64,000 bases of DNA from Poriferisodalis sp965116245 (GTDB lineage: Bacteria > Actinomycetota > Acidimicrobiia > Acidimicrobiales > Poriferisodalaceae): the NCBI GenBank assembly GCA_965116245.1, contig OZ220497.1, positions 1,116,001 to 1,180,000 of the forward strand, read 5' to 3'. The notes beneath the pieces were generated by a model that was not told the DNA's origin, searched no databases, and saw nothing but the letters and a program-made list of their open reading frames with translations. Each line of letters starts with the position of its first letter. Positions within the stretch are counted from its first letter, which is position 1. A program made the position numbers and the translations under genes. This document shows, piece by piece, positions 34,222 to 43,061 of this stretch.

Positions 34222-34935
34222 ATGACATCAGTACTTGTAGTCGACGACGAGCCGTCATTCACCGAAGCCCTAACTGTGGCCTTGCGACGCGAGGGCTTTG
34301 AAGTACGCACGGCTGCCGACGGCCGCGAAGCGCTGGCCAAGATCACGGCGACCGAACCCGATCTGGTGCTATTGGACGTGATGTTGCCGGGCATGTCGGG
34401 CCTAGATGTGTGCCGCGAGATTCGCAAGCAGTCGCGGGTGCCGCTCATCATGGTGACTGCCAAAGGTGACGAGATTGACGCAGTAGTAGGCCTGGAGGTA
34501 GGGGCCGACGACTATGTCGCCAAGCCGTACCGGCTGCGTGAGCTGGTGGCTCGCATGCGGGCAGTGCTACGGCGCGCGGCGAGTCAACCGACTCCCGTTG
34601 CTACGGCCAAGCTGGTTGAGGGCGACGTTGCGCTAGACCTTGACCGACATGAACTGCGAGTGCGGGGCGAGTTGGTCACTCTGGCGCTGCGAGAGTTCAA
34701 GCTGTTGGCGTACCTGTTGGAGCGTGCCGGTCGGGTAGTCACTCGTGACAGTCTCATGCAGAACGTGTGGGGATACGACTACGTGAGCGACACGAAAACA
34801 ATCGACGTGCATGTGAAGAGGTTGCGCGCCAAGATTGAGGACGATCCGGCGAGTCCGCAGCGCATTACGACGATTCGTGGTCTCGGGTATCGCTACGAGC
34901 CAGTGACTGCTGTGCATGATCGAATCAACCAATAA
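34222..34935 (+). CDS. regX3: RegX3-like response regulator
   Basis: OmpR-type regulator of 237 residues. Receiver pocket D8-D9, phosphoacceptor D52 and K100 are present. The winged-helix output shows LALREFKLLAYLLERAGRVV, RDSLMQNVWGYDY and KTIDVHVKRLRAKIE. As partner of the upstream kinase it probably binds the 11-bp GTTCAC repeats before pstS. Confidence 0.93.
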   Translation: MTSVLVVDDEPSFTEALTVALRREGFEVRTAADGREALAKITATEPDLVLLDVMLPGMSGLDVCREIRKQSRVPLIMVTAKGDEIDAVVGLEVGADDYVAKPYRLRELVARMRAVLRRAASQPTPVATAKLVEGDVALDLDRHELRVRGELVTLALREFKLLAYLLERAGRVVTRDSLMQNVWGYDYVSDTKTIDVHVKRLRAKIEDDPASPQRITTIRGLGYRYEPVTAVHDRINQ

Positions 34936-34947
34936 AACCAAAACGTA

Positions 34948-36240
34948 ATGCAGCCGTTCACGTGGCTTGCCCGCACGCATCTGCTGTCCGCTGCTGGTGA
35001 TGCGCTGATTGCGATTGCGCTGGCCGGGTCGCTGTTCTTCAACCTAGATCCAGCGGCTGCGAGACCCAAGGTTGCCCTGTATCTGCTGGTGACCATGGCA
35101 CCGTTTGCTGTTGTTGGGCCGCTGATTGGGCCGCTGGTGGATCGCAGTCGTGGTGGCAGGCGCGGCATGATCATCGGTGCTGGCTTCGCCAGGGCTGTCT
35201 TGGCGCTGTTGATGGTGCGCCATCTGGACTCGTTGCTGCTGTTCCCGGAGGCGTTCGGCGCGCTGGTGGCAGGCAAGGCGTATCACGTGGCCAAGAGCGC
35301 TGTAGTTCCGGGGCTGGTGCGCGAGGAGCGCGATCTAGTCGAAGCCAATTCGAAGCTGATGTTGCTCAGCGGGCTCGGCGGTGCGCTAGCTGCTGGTCCG
35401 GGTGTGCTGCTGAGCTTGATTTCGTCTCGCTGGGTGCTGGTGTTGGCATCGGTGGTGTTTGTGTTGCTGACGTTCCCGGCGGCCCGCCTGCCTCGCACGG
35501 TCGTACGCCCGGCCAGCCCGGCGCGAATCGCCCCGGCGCAAGCGCCCACAGCGCCGCAGCACGAACTAACGCAGCACAAAACGACACAGCAAGAACAGCA
35601 AGAACCGATGCAGCACATCGCTACGCGGCGAGGGGCGATGCTGCTGGCTGGTTCAGCGATGGGCGTGGTGCGGGCCATGACCGGCTTCACGCTGTTCTTG
35701 ATCGCGTTCTGGCTGCGCACCGATGACGCCGCGCCGTGGTGGTTCGGCTTCATGTTCACGGCTAGCGCCATCGGACAACTGATCGGGGCGGTAGGCGCTC
35801 CGTGGCTGCGTCGCCGTATCCGCGAGGAGGTGCTGTTAGCCAGCACGCTGCTGTTGTCGGCGGCGGTGGCCTTCTATGTCGTGACAGCACCGGACCGTTT
35901 TTCGGTGCTGGTGTTGGTCTTAGTGATCGGGTTGATGTCGGCTGTGGGGAAGCTGTGTTGTGACGCCATTGTGCAGCGCGACGAAGTTCCCGCCGACCAG
36001 GGGCGGACGTTCGCTCGCTTCGAGACCCGCTTTCAGTTGATGTGGGTGATCGGTGCGCTGGTGCCGGTGACTGCTCCGAGCGGCATCTTGCCCTTGCGTG
36101 CTGGCGCGGTGCTGCTCAGCATTGCTGGGCTGGTGGCGGTAGTGCTGTACATGGGTGGCATGTGGGCGCTAGCGCGCGGCCGACGTCCGCCTACAGAAAT
36201 AATCGTCACCCGGGTGCGGACCCGGATGCGCCGCGGCTAA
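34948..36240 (+). CDS. MFS transporter
   Basis: A 430-residue membrane protein with about 12 predicted spans in two halves. The PLVDRSRGGRRG loop between spans 2 and 3 matches the MFS motif A region. The central linker (about residues 190-225) is Gln/Thr/His-rich with short repeats (HKTTQQEQQEP). The substrate is unknown. It overlaps the next, convergent gene by about 35 bp at the 3' ends. Confidence 0.8.
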   Translation: MQPFTWLARTHLLSAAGDALIAIALAGSLFFNLDPAAARPKVALYLLVTMAPFAVVGPLIGPLVDRSRGGRRGMIIGAGFARAVLALLMVRHLDSLLLFPEAFGALVAGKAYHVAKSAVVPGLVREERDLVEANSKLMLLSGLGGALAAGPGVLLSLISSRWVLVLASVVFVLLTFPAARLPRTVVRPASPARIAPAQAPTAPQHELTQHKTTQQEQQEPMQHIATRRGAMLLAGSAMGVVRAMTGFTLFLIAFWLRTDDAAPWWFGFMFTASAIGQLIGAVGAPWLRRRIREEVLLASTLLLSAAVAFYVVTAPDRFSVLVLVLVIGLMSAVGKLCCDAIVQRDEVPADQGRTFARFETRFQLMWVIGALVPVTAPSGILPLRAGAVLLSIAGLVAVVLYMGGMWALARGRRPPTEIIVTRVRTRMRRG

Positions 36241-37396
36241 TCGTTGTGCGTTCCAGCCACAGGCCCGGAGCCACGATCTCGTTCGGTGTAGGGATTCCGT
36301 GGCGCTCAAAAAGCCGTGCCAGTCCATCGGTGCCGCTTCGTTCAATCACGCCAGCTATGAACCTGTGTCCTTGGTCGCTGACCTCAGTGCTCAGCTTTAC
36401 GCCTAGTAGCTGGTCCGCATAGGCGGTTCCTTCCGAAGCCACCTGACGCCGGGTGACAGCCTCACTAAGCGCGCCGAATCCGCCGATGAGGCGAGGGCCA
36501 GCTTGAGCTACGACATATTCCACATAGGCAGACACCACGCTGATCAGCACCTCTAGCTGGCTGTATTGCTGATCGCCATGTTTGGGTTGATCGTCTCGGG
36601 CGATGCCTAGCAACAGCGCAGGGTTGCCGAAGATGCGCTGAATCTGCTGGTGCAACTGATCGCTGTGTAGCTCATGTCCCGCGCCGCTGACAAGATCCTC
36701 TAGATCATCAAATGACATGTCCCGCCGATGGAAGCCCTCAATATGTCTGTCCAACAACGTGCTGAGCAGACTGTTGATGTCGGGTTGAGCCAGCACAGCT
36801 TGCATCGAGTGTTCGCGGATGGCGACCCAGAGGGTCACATCGTCAATGTCAAGACTCCACTCTTTCGCAAACTCAGCAATGTTGGGGGTGACGATGAGCG
36901 CGCGTGGCATGGGAACGAAAATGTCAGAGCTGCCGAACGCGCTAGCTGCGAGGTGACCGACCATCAAGCCCGCAGTCATCGCCACCGTCATCGGGTTAAT
37001 CATGGCGAGCAAGCTGGCGAACGGGTCTGGGCCTCCTGTCCCAGTCTCGCCTGTATCCGTTGGAGGGTCCTCGCTGAGGCGCTCCGATAGCCGGTTCATC
37101 AGAGGGCGGATGGCTTCAAGGGCATCTGTCGCCCAACCGGATCGAGTGACCGGCTCCAAACATGCTGTTACCTGCAGGCTGGTCACGTTTGCTACGTGGA
37201 GTTCCGCGACGCGACTTATCTCACCGAGGCGATGTCGCTCAATCGGGTCCACGTTGTGTTCAGGCTTGCCACCGGTGGCGAGCTGGTTGGCGGCTTGGCG
37301 GGCACCTTCCCAGAGCGAGTCTTGGTTGCCGCTCAGTAGGGAAGCCATGTCGCCCAAGAACGGGATGCCCGCGAAAGGGTGCTCATCGTCGGCCAC
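36206..37396 (-). CDS. DUF2342/zincin-like protein without the HExxH metal site
   Basis: About 396 residues from a GTG at 37396. The order MTAGLMVGHLAASAFG, LIVTPNIAEFAKEW, the catalytic-helix position, then VSAYVEYVVAQAGPRLIGG and a C-terminal LLGVKLSTEVSDQGHRFIAGV matches the actinobacterial DUF2342 zinc-dependent metalloprotease family. Where active members have W-V-A-L-HExxH this protein reads WVAIREHSMQAV, so both zinc-binding histidines are lost. It is likely a non-catalytic paralogue. The upstream frame to 37651 overlaps the divergent gene and is not used. Confidence 0.75.
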   Translation of the reverse strand: MADDEHPFAGIPFLGDMASLLSGNQDSLWEGARQAANQLATGGKPEHNVDPIERHRLGEISRVAELHVANVTSLQVTACLEPVTRSGWATDALEAIRPLMNRLSERLSEDPPTDTGETGTGGPDPFASLLAMINPMTVAMTAGLMVGHLAASAFGSSDIFVPMPRALIVTPNIAEFAKEWSLDIDDVTLWVAIREHSMQAVLAQPDINSLLSTLLDRHIEGFHRRDMSFDDLEDLVSGAGHELHSDQLHQQIQRIFGNPALLLGIARDDQPKHGDQQYSQLEVLISVVSAYVEYVVAQAGPRLIGGFGALSEAVTRRQVASEGTAYADQLLGVKLSTEVSDQGHRFIAGVIERSGTDGLARLFERHGIPTPNEIVAPGLWLERTTISRGASGSAPG

Positions 37397-37428
37397 GTCT
37401 GAATGGTACGGCTGGTATCTCTGTAACC

Positions 37429-38364
37429 ATGACGCGGCTGGCAGTATCGGGTGCCACGGGAGCGCTTGGTGCCCGAGTGTTGCATCGGCTGGCGCAGTCG
37501 TTTGAGCTGTGCGACCTGTCTGAGCTGTCGGGCCTTTCAGGACATCTCGATGCGTTGGTGCATCTGCGCTTGACCCATGAGGTGACATCGGATCGGCTGC
37601 GTCGCGTGCTTGTGGCCGCTGAAGGGGTGCCCCATTTGACGCTGGTGTCAAGTGCCAGCGTGTACGGAGCGTGGCCTAATCATCCGACACCGATTTCGGA
37701 AGATCTGCCGGTGCGCCCCAATATGGAGGCGCCGTGGGCCACGCATCATGCCGACGCTGAACGCATGGTGTTGGACTGGGCTGATCGGGGGCCTCGGCAG
37801 GTGGCAATCCTGCGGCCAGCGCCTGTCGTGTCGAGCGGTTTGGGCGGTCCGATCGGCGAGGCGATGTTGGCCGCAGCCCCGATCCGAACAGCCAGCGACG
37901 ATCCGCCAGTGCAGTTCTTGCATCTGGATGATCTGGCGTCGGCGGTAGCGCTGGTCATCCAACGCCGACTCTCCGGGGTGTTCAACGTGGCGCCCGATGG
38001 GTGGCTGTCACCCGGTGAGTTGCGCGCGCTGCTGGGAGCTCGCCCCAAGATTCGGCTGCCTCTGCCACTGCCCGAGCGTCTCGATAGTTACGTGGCCCGT
38101 CGGGTGGGCCATGCCGCACCTGAGGGTCTGTTGCCTTTCACTCGCTATAGCTGGGTGGTGGCCAACGACCGGCTCCGAGCTGAGGGCTGGGAGCCTCGCT
38201 ACAGCAGCGCCCAGGCGTTTGTGGACGCGGACGCTGGGATGCCGTGGGACGATCTAAATGCCCGACAGCGGCAGTACGCTGCGCTGCTAGGCGCTGGAGC
38301 GGCGCTGTCGGTCGGAGGCTGGGTAGCCGCAAGCTGGCTCCGGCGCTCCTACGCTTTGCGCTGA
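37429..38364 (+). CDS. NAD-dependent epimerase/dehydratase-family protein
   Basis: About 311 residues. The Rossmann start MTRLAVSGATGALGARVL and the SSASVYG segment place it in the extended SDR group. The expected catalytic YxxxK is not seen: the corresponding stretch is ATHHADAERM. A C-terminal membrane-like stretch AALLGAGAALSVGGWVAASWL is present. Its stop overlaps the moaE start (TGATG). The function is unknown, possibly NAD(P)-binding without typical epimerase chemistry. Confidence 0.72.
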   Translation: MTRLAVSGATGALGARVLHRLAQSFELCDLSELSGLSGHLDALVHLRLTHEVTSDRLRRVLVAAEGVPHLTLVSSASVYGAWPNHPTPISEDLPVRPNMEAPWATHHADAERMVLDWADRGPRQVAILRPAPVVSSGLGGPIGEAMLAAAPIRTASDDPPVQFLHLDDLASAVALVIQRRLSGVFNVAPDGWLSPGELRALLGARPKIRLPLPLPERLDSYVARRVGHAAPEGLLPFTRYSWVVANDRLRAEGWEPRYSSAQAFVDADAGMPWDDLNARQRQYAALLGAGAALSVGGWVAASWLRRSYALR

Positions 38365-38825
38365 TGACGGTGACATGGGTTGAGCTGACTCACGGCGAAC
38401 TGCCGATTGCCCGTATCTATGACTGGCTGCTTGACCCAGCGGCCGGGGCGGTTGTGCTGTTTTCCGGCACCGTCCGAGATCATGCTGAGCATCGCACTGG
38501 TGTGACGAAATTGGTCTATGAGGCCTACGAGTCCGAAGTGGAGCCGAGACTTGCAGACATCGTGACCGAGCTGCGGCGAAAGTGGCCGAGTGTGCGCAAG
38601 GTAGCGTTGCTGCACCGGGTGGGAACGCTTGGGTTGACTGAGTGCTCCGTTGTGGCGGCCGTGTCGGCTCCACATCGCGAAGCTGCCTTCGAGTCGGCTC
38701 GGTTCGGCATCGACACACTTAAGGCCACTGTGCCGATCTGGAAGCAAGAGCATCACGATGCTGGCACCGATTGGGGCTTGCAGTCGCAGATGATTGACGA
38801 CGTGTCCGGCGGAGTCGGTGTATGA
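38364..38825 (+). CDS. moaE: molybdopterin synthase catalytic subunit MoaE
   Basis: A 153-residue MoaE. AVVLFSGTVRDHAEHR, VTKLVYEAYE, HRVGTLGLTECSVVAAVSAPHR and VPIWKQEHHDAG contain the conserved substrate-contacting residues, including the lysine near the end. It adds sulfur to precursor Z with MoaD. It supplies cofactor for molybdenum enzymes and so fits the 2Fe-2S/molybdopterin-like protein at 12491. The start overlaps the previous stop. Confidence 0.93.
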   Translation: MTVTWVELTHGELPIARIYDWLLDPAAGAVVLFSGTVRDHAEHRTGVTKLVYEAYESEVEPRLADIVTELRRKWPSVRKVALLHRVGTLGLTECSVVAAVSAPHREAAFESARFGIDTLKATVPIWKQEHHDAGTDWGLQSQMIDDVSGGVGV

Positions 38826-39151
38826 GCCCGCTGTTGTTTTTGGCGGTTGCGGTGGTTGTGCCGCTGGTGGGGATGGTTGTGTCGGGTGTAAGCGCTCGTA
38901 TTCGACGCCAGAAACTGACCGACGATGACACCGAGCAGTTCCGCCGCCGCTTGAAATCCCTAGCGCCCCCTGCGCTCAGAGCTGAGATGAGGCCTGAGCT
39001 GAAGTCCGAAGTGAACGCCGATATGACAACTAGACAGCACGACGAACCTAAGCGGGACCTACCTACGAGTGTCCGTCTAGTTGAGCGCGTGGCTGAAAGC
39101 GAGATATTCAAACCTCCGGCACGCGATCAGAGGCGCCGTCCTGGCTCGTGA
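38822..39151 (+). CDS. Small membrane-anchored hypothetical protein
   Basis: 109 residues: an N-terminal membrane helix (LLFLAVAVVVPLVGMVVSGV) followed by a charged, probably cytoplasmic helical tail with EM/EL repeats. ATGA overlap with moaE. Its last 70 bp overlap the start of mreB in another frame. No family is recognised. Confidence 0.6.
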   Translation: MSPLLFLAVAVVVPLVGMVVSGVSARIRRQKLTDDDTEQFRRRLKSLAPPALRAEMRPELKSEVNADMTTRQHDEPKRDLPTSVRLVERVAESEIFKPPARDQRRRPGS

Positions 39152-40145
39152 TCTGGCGATTGATCTCGGCACCGCGAATACGTTGGTGTACGAGCGGGGG
39201 CGCGGCATCGTGTTCAACGAGCCGTCGGTCATTGCGCTCAATGAGCGCTCTGGTGACGTGCTGTCGGTTGGACGCGAAGCCTGGCAGATGATCGGGCGCA
39301 CACCTAGCTACATCATCGCTGCACGGCCGCTGCGTCACGGTGCCATTACGGACTTCGATATTACTCAGCGCATGATCCGGCTCATCATGCAAGGCGTAGG
39401 TGTCGGTCGTTTCGGCCGAACTCGTGTCGCGGTCTGTGTCCCGTCGCTAATTACGCCAGTCGAACGGCGAGCTGTTATTGAGGCCGCCCGGCGGGCGGGT
39501 GCGTCTGATGTGCGACTCATTGAGCAGCCGATTGCTGCGGCGATTGGTTCGGGGCTACCGATCCACGAGCCCACCGGCTCGCTGGTCATTGACATCGGGG
39601 GCGGCACCGCAGAGATCGCCATGGTGTCGTTGGGCGGTCTAGTGGCGCTGCGTGCAGTCCGGGTGGGCTCGTTCGATTTCGACACTGCGCTGATGAACTA
39701 CGCCCGACGTGTTCATGGTATCGCGATCGGCGAACGCACCGCGGAAGAACTGAAAATCAGCATCGGCTCGGCATGGCCAATCGAAGACAAGTTCGACGCC
39801 GAAGTGAAGGGCCGCGACCTGACGACCGGGCTGCCCCGCACTTTTGTCATTACCCCGACCGAGGTGCGCTCGGCGCTAGCTGAAACGGTTGAACTCATCT
39901 TGGAGGCCGTCTTGGAGTGCCTAGGCGAGGCACCCCCCGAACTTGCTCAGGACCTGATTCACACCGGTGCGCTGATGGTGGGTGGAGGTTCGCTGTTGCG
40001 AGGATTGGATCAGCGCATCGCTTCCGAAGCGCGTGTGCCGGTCCTCCGTTCCGATACACCGCTCGAAACCGTCGTGCTAGGCGCGGGCCGAGCGCTCGAC
40101 AACTTCGAGTCGCTACACGCGTCACACTCCATCCCCGGCCGCTAG
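39081..40145 (+). CDS. mreB: rod shape-determining protein MreB
   Basis: Actin-like ATPase of 354 residues. LARDLAIDLGTANTLVYERG is phosphate loop 1, with VVIDIGGGTAEIA-type phosphate 2 (LVIDIGGGTAEIAMVS) and GALMVGGGSLLRGLD near the C terminus. It organises lateral cell-wall synthesis. The TTG start at 39081 overlaps the preceding gene; a later start is possible because conservation begins near residue 20. mreC and mreD are not adjacent. Confidence 0.94.
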   Translation: MSAWLKARYSNLRHAIRGAVLARDLAIDLGTANTLVYERGRGIVFNEPSVIALNERSGDVLSVGREAWQMIGRTPSYIIAARPLRHGAITDFDITQRMIRLIMQGVGVGRFGRTRVAVCVPSLITPVERRAVIEAARRAGASDVRLIEQPIAAAIGSGLPIHEPTGSLVIDIGGGTAEIAMVSLGGLVALRAVRVGSFDFDTALMNYARRVHGIAIGERTAEELKISIGSAWPIEDKFDAEVKGRDLTTGLPRTFVITPTEVRSALAETVELILEAVLECLGEAPPELAQDLIHTGALMVGGGSLLRGLDQRIASEARVPVLRSDTPLETVVLGAGRALDNFESLHASHSIPGR

Positions 40146-40199
40146 TTGACTAGCCACTGTCAGCACTGCCACACGCCCCCAATGGTCGTGCCCCGAGCG

Positions 40200-40439
40200 T
40201 CATCCAATGACGGCTTCAAGCACAAGAGCGCCCACCACAGCACCGGCCAACACCAGCGCCACCAACGCAATTGCGCACACGGCAGTGAACGCACCCAGAC
40301 CGATCAAGGCGACCAACTTGCGCCAGACTGCTGTGGGCCGATAAGGCCAACACCCTGAGCGTGCGTCCCCCGACGGGATGCGGCCCGAGCTGGTGCCCTC
40401 CACCCGAGGGTCTGGCGCTTGCGCGTCACCGGGATTCAT
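40200..40439 (-). CDS. Small hypothetical membrane protein
   Basis: 79 residues from ATG 40439. A Pro/Asp-rich N-terminal half is followed by a single long hydrophobic stretch (KLVALIGLGAFTAVCAIALVALVLAGAVVGALVLEAV). No family is recognised. It is convergent with mreB. Confidence 0.5.
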   Translation of the reverse strand: MNPGDAQAPDPRVEGTSSGRIPSGDARSGCWPYRPTAVWRKLVALIGLGAFTAVCAIALVALVLAGAVVGALVLEAVIG

Positions 40440-40533
40440 GCGATCACTATGGTGCCTGGGAGTGCCTTGACGCACGTGATCTGCGAGTTGGCGTGTTGGC
40501 GCAGGCGGCCACCGCGACCGGCGTTAACACGTC

Positions 40534-42102
40534 GTGGCCATGGCACGCTGTCTACCTGTGACCGACACGTGCGGCGACGCCCCCGCAGGCGAGTCCTATG
40601 CAGTGGATCCCGCCTCTGCGGATCCCCCCCTTGCCGACGACCTTGGTACGGGCTTCGCAGGCGTCGGCCATTGTGATGCTGGTGACGCAGATCTCGGCTG
40701 GCGCTCGCTCGCCGGGTCGCTTGACGATTTGGGTATAGCACCGCCATTAGGAGCTAGCTCCAATTCTTGCGAATCTGAGCCGCGCAGCCTTGCTCCACTC
40801 AGCGCTGTGTCACTCAGCGCCCGTACGACAGAGCTAGAGCCAGACTCGCCCAGCCCAGCTTTGCCCGGCCCGGATTCTCGCAGCCCGGATTCGCCCGGCT
40901 CTGTTGCACCCGCATCCGACGCGCTCACTACTGACTCGTCCGACCCTCTTCGCCGGTATTCGCGTATAGCCACAGCTCTCAGTATCACCCTCATCATTTT
41001 GGTCTTCTCCGTCTTCGGAGGCTTGATGTGGCTGGCATACGGGGCCGCAGCTCTCCTAGTCTCACCACTAGCCGCGGGATGTTCCATCTTCGGGGTCTTG
41101 AGGTGGGGGCCGCGTAGGGCGGTCCTACTCGTCGCACCCCTCGTCTTGGGCTTCGCCATCTTCGGCGGTTGCACCATCACACTTGTCGACAAAGCCACCG
41201 TCGCCCCCGGCACGCTTGCCGACATTGAGCAGTTCGTCGACATTCGCGACCATCTGTCCTACCCGTCCGAAGCGACTATCTCGCTGGTCAGCGTCCGCGC
41301 CAACTTCGCTCCTTCACTGTTCGAGATAGTTGGCGGTTGGCTTGACGACGCAGTTGATGTCGTCGACATAGCTGACATCCTCGGCGACCGCACTGTCGCA
41401 GAGAATCGTGATGCTGGCCGACTCCAGATGGACCAGTCCACGCAGGTGGCGGTTGGCGTAGCGCTCGAACATCTGGGCTATGAGGTCCTGACCCCCGTCG
41501 GCGCACGGGTTGAGTACATCGTGCCTGATGGCCCTGCCGACCAAGCCCTGCGCTTAGGTGACATCGTCCAGGCCGTCAACGACACGCCAGTCACAACGGC
41601 GGAACATCTGTCTTCGACTATCAAGGCCGACAAGCCGGGCGCGAATGCAGCGCTTTTGGTTCTTGACCCAGACGGTCGGTCCCGCACCGTCAACGTCACG
41701 CTGGCCGGGGAGGATGGCGTCGCATTCCTTGGCGTCATCATCACCACTCACGTGGAGTTCCAGCAACCTCCCTTTGAGGTGAGGCTCAACGTTGACAACA
41801 TAGGTGGCCCGTCGGCTGGCCTTGCCTTCACGCTCTCGGTCATTGACGCCCTCACACCTCAGCCTTTGACCGGCACTCTCGACGTAGCCGCAACTGGCAC
41901 TATTCGCCACGATGGCACGGTCGGAACTATCGGCAGTATCACCCAGAAGTCTCACGCCGCCGTCCGAGCTGGCACCGACCTTTTCTTGGTGCCTGCATCT
42001 CAGGCGGACGAAGCGGCTGCGGTTGCTGAACCCTCGGTCACCGTAGTCGGGGTGGAGTCACTTGAAGATGCCCTAGCGGCCATAGCAGCGCACCTAGTTT
42101 GA
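40534..42102 (+). CDS. PDZ-Lon-like (S16) serine protease, membrane-anchored
   Basis: 522 residues. Residues 1-140 are a Ser/Pro/Asp-rich low-complexity cytoplasmic-type leader with SPDSPGS-like repeats. Two or three membrane spans lie at 146-215. A PDZ domain (about 310-395, VEYIVPDGPADQALRLGDIV) and a Lon-type catalytic domain follow, with the Ser in NIGGPSAGLAF and the Lys in IGSITQKSHAAV forming the S16 dyad. It resembles YlbL/SdrC-type secreted Lon-like proteases except for the long leader. Substrates are unknown. Start ATG 40534 (ATG 40540 and GTG 40558 are alternatives). Confidence 0.88.
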   Translation: MAMARCLPVTDTCGDAPAGESYAVDPASADPPLADDLGTGFAGVGHCDAGDADLGWRSLAGSLDDLGIAPPLGASSNSCESEPRSLAPLSAVSLSARTTELEPDSPSPALPGPDSRSPDSPGSVAPASDALTTDSSDPLRRYSRIATALSITLIILVFSVFGGLMWLAYGAAALLVSPLAAGCSIFGVLRWGPRRAVLLVAPLVLGFAIFGGCTITLVDKATVAPGTLADIEQFVDIRDHLSYPSEATISLVSVRANFAPSLFEIVGGWLDDAVDVVDIADILGDRTVAENRDAGRLQMDQSTQVAVGVALEHLGYEVLTPVGARVEYIVPDGPADQALRLGDIVQAVNDTPVTTAEHLSSTIKADKPGANAALLVLDPDGRSRTVNVTLAGEDGVAFLGVIITTHVEFQQPPFEVRLNVDNIGGPSAGLAFTLSVIDALTPQPLTGTLDVAATGTIRHDGTVGTIGSITQKSHAAVRAGTDLFLVPASQADEAAAVAEPSVTVVGVESLEDALAAIAAHLV

Positions 42103-42237
42103 AATCATACGAAATAATCTGAAATTCGTTTCATCTGCGGAGTTCTGATGTCTACGGTTCCGGGCGTGTAGGTGCTGGGCAGGTTCGTTGCTTGGCCGTT
42201 GATCGCCGGAGATTGTTCGCCGGAGTCTGGAGTTGGT

Positions 42238-42783
42238 GTGTCGGATCGCTTGTCGTCGGAGCAGTGTCGTTCTGAGTTGTACGCTTGGTTTCGTGAGCAT
42301 GCGAATGGGGAGCTGGCGGAGTATCTGATGTCGCGTCTTGCGCCTGCGCCGCTGTCTGATTTGGTGACGAAGGACTACCTTGATGCTGCGCTCGCCCGTT
42401 CCGCGGTAGAGACAGCGACAGGCTTCGCTGCACACAGCGCCGAGACAGCGGCCATACGCAGTGAGATGGTGGAGGGGTTTGCTGCGCAGAGCGCCGAGAC
42501 TGCGGCGATACGCAGTGAGATGGTGGAGGGGTTTGCTGCGCAGAGCGCCGAGGCAGCGGCCTTACGCAGTGAGATGGTGGAGGGGTTTGCTGCGCAGAGC
42601 GCTGAGACTGCGGCCTTACGCAGTGAGATGGCCACAAAGTCTGAGTTGGAAGCTGCTCGCAAGGAGAGTCGGGACCGTCATCGGCGCACTATGGCGTTTG
42701 GGGCTTTCCTTGGTGTGGAGATTTTGGCGGTTCAGGCCGGTTGGTTGAAGCCGGTGATGGACTTGCTCGCGAGCGCTCTCTAG
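42238..42783 (+). CDS. Repeat-rich coiled-coil protein with C-terminal membrane helix
   Basis: 181 residues from GTG 42238 (GGAG upstream). The N-terminal helical region ends VTKDYLDAALAR, followed by four near-identical 18-residue heptad-like repeats (GFAAQSAETAAIRSEMVE), then MATKSELEAARKES and a C-terminal hydrophobic helix. The shape resembles CCDC90/DUF1640-type coiled-coil proteins with a tail anchor. The function is unknown. The in-frame part upstream to 42172 lacks a good start. Confidence 0.7.
   Translation: MSDRLSSEQCRSELYAWFREHANGELAEYLMSRLAPAPLSDLVTKDYLDAALARSAVETATGFAAHSAETAAIRSEMVEGFAAQSAETAAIRSEMVEGFAAQSAEAAALRSEMVEGFAAQSAETAALRSEMATKSELEAARKESRDRHRRTMAFGAFLGVEILAVQAGWLKPVMDLLASAL
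42421..42636. repeat. Four 54-bp tandem repeats
   Basis: Units at 42421, 42475, 42529 and 42583, each encoding one 18-residue coiled-coil segment. The second, third and fourth are nearly identical, so copy number is probably variable between strains. Confidence 0.95.
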
Positions 42784-43061
42784 CCTGCCCGAACCCGCTC
42801 AACAGGCTCGTCGTTCCCCGCCTGCTGTACTGCCGCCCAGCCACTTGCCTGTGTTGCGTCTCTGAGTTGCGTCTGACTTCGCGCGCCTAGTATTCGGGCG
42901 TGAGGGCGGCGTCGACGTGTCCGCGCACTATTCGTTGAGGCTGGGTGTCACAGGGGGGTGGTGGGGGGGGGTTATAGAGGTTGAGGTTGTGCGTGGCGGA
43001 GGGTCTGCTGCGTTGTTGCTGTCCGGTGTGGCGGTGTGCCTCGAAGTGTTGGAGGTTTTTT
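42784..43061. promoter_or_regulatory. Leader region of the first CWB2 gene with a G-rich tract
   Basis: 278 bp without a gene. At 42953-42971 there is a run GGGGGG-TGGT-GGGGGGGGG, with an uninterrupted G9 at 42963-42971. It could slip in replication or fold as a G-quadruplex. A GGAGG ribosome binding site precedes GTG 43062. No promoter motif is convincing. Confidence 0.6.

Noticed and set aside
42981..43061. Upstream start for the first CWB2 protein
   Set aside because: The extra residues are Cys/Arg-rich and precede the signal peptide; the GTG at 43062 has GGAGG in front and begins the signal peptide directly.
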